NCBI GenBank assembly: GCA_944990035.1
Contig: CALYLX010000160.1
Coordinates: 666,364 to 730,363, forward strand
Reading direction: 5' to 3'
DNA from: Clitopilus passeckerianus
Lineage: Eukaryota; Basidiomycota; Agaricomycetes; Agaricales; Entolomataceae
DNA: 64,000 bases
Part shown: positions 60,794 through 64,000 of the stretch, piece by piece
How the letters are laid out: each line of letters begins with the position of its first letter
How positions within the stretch are numbered: position 1 is the stretch's first letter
Position numbers and translations under genes: made by a program
Notes under the pieces: model-generated
The model's database searches: none
What the model was told of the DNA's origin: nothing
The model's input: only the letters and a program-made list of their open reading frames with translations

Positions 60794-62161
60794 GAGTTCG
60801 GCATTGTTATCTCATCGCTGTATTTCTTATCGCTCTCTCCTGCGAATAAACTATGAGTGACACGTCCGTGTTGCCTCATGTTCATACTTTCATTCTTATT
60901 TCCTTTCTCGAGGATCGGCGTCGCCTCGTGGTTTGGCACCGCACCTCCTGTTGTGATCCAGAAGCAAGATTCTCGTTGCCTTTCGCCTCGTGCCCGATAC
61001 GAGTTTCTCGTTCAAACCACGGGCTTTGCATGATAAAAGGCTGCGGTGCTGTTGTACACGCACAATCGTCACGCTCCCAAGTACGTTACGCAGTCCACTC
61101 AATTTTGTCCCCCAGATTGGTCTGATCCTTGAACAGATATGCCGAATATACAGATACTCAATCCTGACCCAAGGTTGAGTCAGTATGGTGCAGAGCTACT
61201 TAGATTCTATGGGGTAAGCCTCAACCTAGGTACCGTGTAAAAGGGACGGTTTATTGGGGAAATGTCTAGACTCGCCACGTTATGCTCGCGACCAGAGTAC
61301 TATCTCGACGAAATAGAGCAATTAGCAGCGCTCTATCAGAATTAGGGTAGTAGAGTTTCACGACCTTGCTGGAAGGCCGGAGCGAAGCGTAGGTCTGGAA
61401 GCTTGGGAGTAGGTGTGTAAGGCGAATGCGATGTCTGGAAAGTCCCAGAGGTTGATGAAACCACCTGGCCAGAACTTTCGCTGTTTATATACAGCTCATC
61501 AGTCCGTCGACATGTGTTTACCTGACACCACACGGTGCGCCGTCGTGCAACCGTGCGGGACTCCTTATCATGTGTTATACTTACTTAGCTTGGCGCGCTA
61601 TTTTCGTTGTTGACTTGCTAAAGTCCGAGACGCGATGGAACGGCGAAACGTTAACATGACGAAATGCGAACATAACGAGATGTAACGAAACAGCTGAACT
61701 CGGGTCCTCGTGAGGCCACGATCGATTCTGCACCTTCTAGACATTTCCCCTGTGGCACGGAGAAACCAGTGGAACGGTGAGTTCGATCATCTCGACGAGT
61801 GGATGTAGCGGAACTGCCCAGGGCGCATTGCATCATCCATACTAACGGCTATCTTGACGATATCCATCAAAACTACTCGTTAGCGATCAAGCGTTGGACT
61901 GAAGTAATCAAATCCAGTGTTAGTGTTCGGTTGTTACCTAGACGCGTGCGTAAACGGATGTCAACTAGACATCGTCGTGTCATACTCGACGCATTTGTAT
62001 GGTATGTTGAGGTCTAAGGCCTGCCGAGTCGTTCCCCTTATGGGGGGATCAGTCCGGAGTTCGCGATAGTCCTTACCGTTTTTAGCCGGTTTAGGTTTAG
62101 CTAACGGTGAACACAAGTAAGTAATAGTTCATCTACCAAAGAATCTCGATGAACCACGTAC

Positions 62162-62177
62162 GGTTTAGGGTTTAGGG
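62162..62177 (+). repeat. Interstitial telomere-type repeat
   Basis: Two TTTAGGG units in tandem (GGTTTAGGGTTTAGGGTAA context) lie about 1.6 kb from the large tract. A weaker GGTTTAGGTTTAG lies near 62088. They may mark an old chromosome end or element junction. Confidence 0.5.
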
Positions 62178-62388
62178 TAATGCGGGGAGTACTCTCCGTT
62201 CCTAAGTTGAATCCTGCGATGCCCAATATCGCTTGCAGAGGCGTAGCGACGCTCCCAATAAAGATGTCGTCACAGTTTCCTGCATTATCGTACGTTGATA
62301 AGTTGCCATAGTCTGCATAAGAGGTATATCCTTTCATACTAACTATTTCTTGTCACCCAATTAGGCCCTTATATCTGTTGCAACGGGA

Positions 62389-62537
62389 GGGAATGAGATG
62401 TCGACTAAACGTGCACAGATCTCACCGTTGGAATTAGGGATCTTCGTCCGGGGAACGCCCGGATACCAGAATCTAAACGCACAGATTTTAAGCGATGCGA
62501 CGGGGAACGAGATGACGACTTAACGTGGATCAGATCT
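62389..62537 (+). repeat. Diverged direct repeat near the reverse transcriptase 3' end
   Basis: GGGAATGAGATGTCGACT (starting about 62389) and GGGAACGAGATGACGACT (starting about 62503) are followed by AAACGTGCACAGATCT and TAACGTGGATCAGATCT. The two copies are about 114 bp apart and share most of about 34 bases. Confidence 0.55.
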
Positions 62538-62661
62538 GCCCGACGATTATCAGCGAAGACGCTATTAAGCGTGCTGATCGACGTTTACCCGAGACTGTAG
62601 CAGTTAACTCGGTACCTGGCGGGTAACAATAGTCTAATTAGACTACTTAGCGTATCATTGA

Positions 62662-63810
62662 TCACATATTATGATGGACATATTCCAGATCACCTGGCTC
62701 TGGACGGTTCCCTTGTCGGTACTGAGTCGCAGGCTGGGTATTCACCGTTTCAACTTCGGGTTCCTCTGGAACTATCTCATCAATATGGTTTTCCCGTAAA
62801 AGATTTTGATCAATGCGAGAGATTACTTGCTTTTTCCACGACGAAGATACGTCAAACAAATTTCGTGTTCGTTTTTTCGAAACGAGCACGCGGCGGTCTA
62901 GGATATCAAGTTTCCGGATATCCGGGAGTGACACATAGTGCTTGCTTTTGGCAAAGAACTGGTCTCGACATTCGAGGCCAGATTCCCAATCCTCTGGTTC
63001 GGGGTACGCGTTGCCCAGTTTACCTGAGTCGTACGCTTCCATGTACTCTTTCCAGTGACCATACATTAATCTCTCAACTTCTTTAGCGTTAAAGAAATCC
63101 CACGCACTGTTGAATTCGGATTTAAGAACGAGCAGCCCATGTGGTTCCTCTTCGTCTTTCCTCAAGGTGAGATGTTGTTTCCACCGCTCATCGATGTTAT
63201 TCTTAATCCAAGCTCTAACGAGTGCTTCCGGATATCCACGACTGATGTACAACGCTTGCAATTGCGTTATTTGCTCGACGTAATCTGACTTACGAGAACA
63301 TAGCGTGGCGATCCGGGCAACTTCACCATAAACGACGCCTCGTTTGACGATCGTAGGATGAAAACTGATCCAGGGTATTCTTTCTTGGTGGTTTCTAGCC
63401 TTCCTATACGGCTTCCATTGTAAATGATTGAATTCGTCCTTGAATATCAACATGTCTAAGAATGGAGCGCAGTGAAATGAGACTTCCCACACAATCTGGC
63501 AGTTGAAGAACTTAATCCTAGAGACACGGGAGAGTGCTTCTTCTGCTGACTTCGCGTAAACGAGGGCCAAGCAGTCATCTATGTATCGACCATAGAAGGG
63601 AACGTTAAGATCTTCGGTGATTTCGGCAATTCTTTCGTAGTATGCCCCGTATATGTTAGCCATATCGGGGGAACATGCTACACCCATCGCCAAACCGATG
63701 AGTTGGAGGAAGAATTCGCCGTCGTACTGACAGACAAGGTTCTTGGAGGCGGTTTTAAGGCAAAGATCGATAAAATCATACCATTTTTTATCGTCTTCGT
63801 TGAGTTGAAA
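62662..63810 (-). CDS. Penelope-like reverse transcriptase, 5'-truncated, telomere-attached
   Basis: The frame is open from the telomeric tract at 63811 to a stop at 62662. A methionine at 63693 starts a 343-codon piece, but homology extends upstream (WYDFIDLCLKTASKNLVCQY and FFLQLIGLAMGVACSPDMAN). The Q-x-x-G-x-x-M-G-x-x-x-SP and RYIDD motifs are the RT catalytic core. PFLDMLIF, HPTIVKRGVVYGEVARIA and SRGYPEALVRAWI follow, the order seen in Penelope-like elements. The C-terminal part has no GIY-YIG signature, so the element looks endonuclease-deficient, as in Athena and Coprina. In that group the element sits with its 3' side toward the chromosome interior and its truncated 5' side capped by telomeric repeats, exactly the orientation here. 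The catalytic aspartates are intact, but the N-terminal fingers are missing. Confidence 0.85.
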   Translation of the reverse strand, partial: FQLNEDDKKWYDFIDLCLKTASKNLVCQYDGEFFLQLIGLAMGVACSPDMANIYGAYYERIAEITEDLNVPFYGRYIDDCLALVYAKSAEEALSRVSRIKFFNCQIVWEVSFHCAPFLDMLIFKDEFNHLQWKPYRKARNHQERIPWISFHPTIVKRGVVYGEVARIATLCSRKSDYVEQITQLQALYISRGYPEALVRAWIKNNIDERWKQHLTLRKDEEEPHGLLVLKSEFNSAWDFFNAKEVERLMYGHWKEYMEAYDSGKLGNAYPEPEDWESGLECRDQFFAKSKHYVSLPDIRKLDILDRRVLVSKKRTRNLFDVSSSWKKQVISRIDQNLLRENHIDEIVPEEPEVETVNTQPATQYRQGNRPEPGDLEYVHHNM

Positions 63811-63938
63811 GTTAGGGTTAGGGTTTAGGGTTTAGGGTTAGGGTTTAGGGTTTAGGGTTTAGGGTTAGGGTTTAGGGTTAGGGTTTAGGGTTTAGGGTTT
63901 AGGGTTTAGGGTTTAGGGTTTAGGGTTTAGGGTTTAGG
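63811..63938 (+). repeat. Telomere-type tract, mixed TTAGGG and TTTAGGG
   Basis: About nineteen tandem units run along 128 bp. TTAGGG and TTTAGGG alternate irregularly in the first two thirds, and the last units are nearly all TTTAGGG. The G-rich strand runs 5' to 3' toward the right, as expected if the chromosome end lies to the right. Non-telomeric sequence continues after the tract (63939-64000), so this is not the physical end within the window but an internal tract capping the reverse transcriptase element. Confidence 0.9.
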
Positions 63939-64000
63939 TGCTGATGAGTTCTCGTAACAGGACGCAATTAACCTTAGCAATACGTAACTGAACGAAGTAC

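Larger units (their letters stand above)
60794..62661. other. Subtelomeric stretch without a supported gene
   Basis: About 1.9 kb with only short open frames. It contains interstitial TTTAGGG units (about 62162-62177) and a direct repeat on the 3' side of the reverse transcriptase, both described separately. Confidence 0.5.

Noticed and set aside
62658..63086. 142-codon plus-strand frame
   Set aside because: It lies antisense to the reverse transcriptase and has no recognisable features.
63811..64000. The physical chromosome end
   Set aside because: The telomere-type tract stops at 63938 and is followed by 62 bp of other sequence, so it is an internal tract within the window.

Overview
This window looks like a near-telomeric piece of a filamentous basidiomycete (Agaricomycetes) genome. 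Genes are split by many short introns (about 50-80 bp, GT...AG, often with a CTAAC-like branch site). The families are typical of mushrooms: laccase, sesquiterpene synthase, BTB proteins, DUF6533 membrane proteins, an I66-like protease inhibitor and F-box proteins. The right end carries telomere-type repeats and a Penelope-like reverse transcriptase. No tRNA, rRNA or CRISPR array was recognised.

Layout. 1-1325 (-): 5' part of an F-box-like gene running off the left edge. 1326-6206: gene-poor. 6207-9402 (+): acetyl-CoA synthetase with unusually long pyrimidine-rich introns. 9866-11543 (+): F-box/LRR-like protein. 11842-13066 (-): decayed sesquiterpene synthase interrupted by a palindromic repeat element. 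13376-15868 (-): membrane-anchored GH5 exo-beta-1,3-glucanase with one frameshift. 16780-21125: duplicated BTB locus, the second copy split by a 1,377-bp transposon with an 8-bp target duplication. 22178-22869 (+): beta-trefoil protease-inhibitor-like gene. 23015-24620 (-): secreted class 3 lipase. 26072-26807 (+): AhpC/TSA-like redox protein. 27024-28346 (-): thaumatin-like protein. 28347-32939: no secure gene. 32940-34494 (-): divergent G-alpha-like GTPase. 36151-37721 (+): DUF6533 membrane protein. 39492-41702 (-): laccase, divergent from a small secreted protein gene (42322-42659). 43986-45895 (+): Zn2Cys6 transcription factor. 46246-46884 (-): small CsbD-like gene. 48065-49584 (+): second DUF6533 gene. 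49875-51310 (+): single-pass membrane protein. 53014-55651 (+): Chs4/Skt5-type Sel1-repeat protein with a CaaX end. 55971-57380 (+): HNH protein. 57491-59510: decayed kinesin. 59825-60793: frameshifted proline-rich gene. 60794-62661: repeat-bearing subtelomeric DNA. 62662-63810 (-): Penelope-like reverse transcriptase fused at its 5' side to a TTAGGG/TTTAGGG tract (63811-63938).

Many intact genes act outside the cell or at its surface: laccase, lipase, glucanase, thaumatin-like protein, small secreted protein and membrane proteins. The Chs4-like protein, glucanase and thaumatin-like protein share a cell-wall theme. Decay increases toward the right end: the kinesin and the proline-rich gene are broken, and the last element has the layout known for Athena/Coprina telomere-attached retroelements. 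Exon boundaries were inferred by eye from splice signals and reading frame and should be checked against transcripts.
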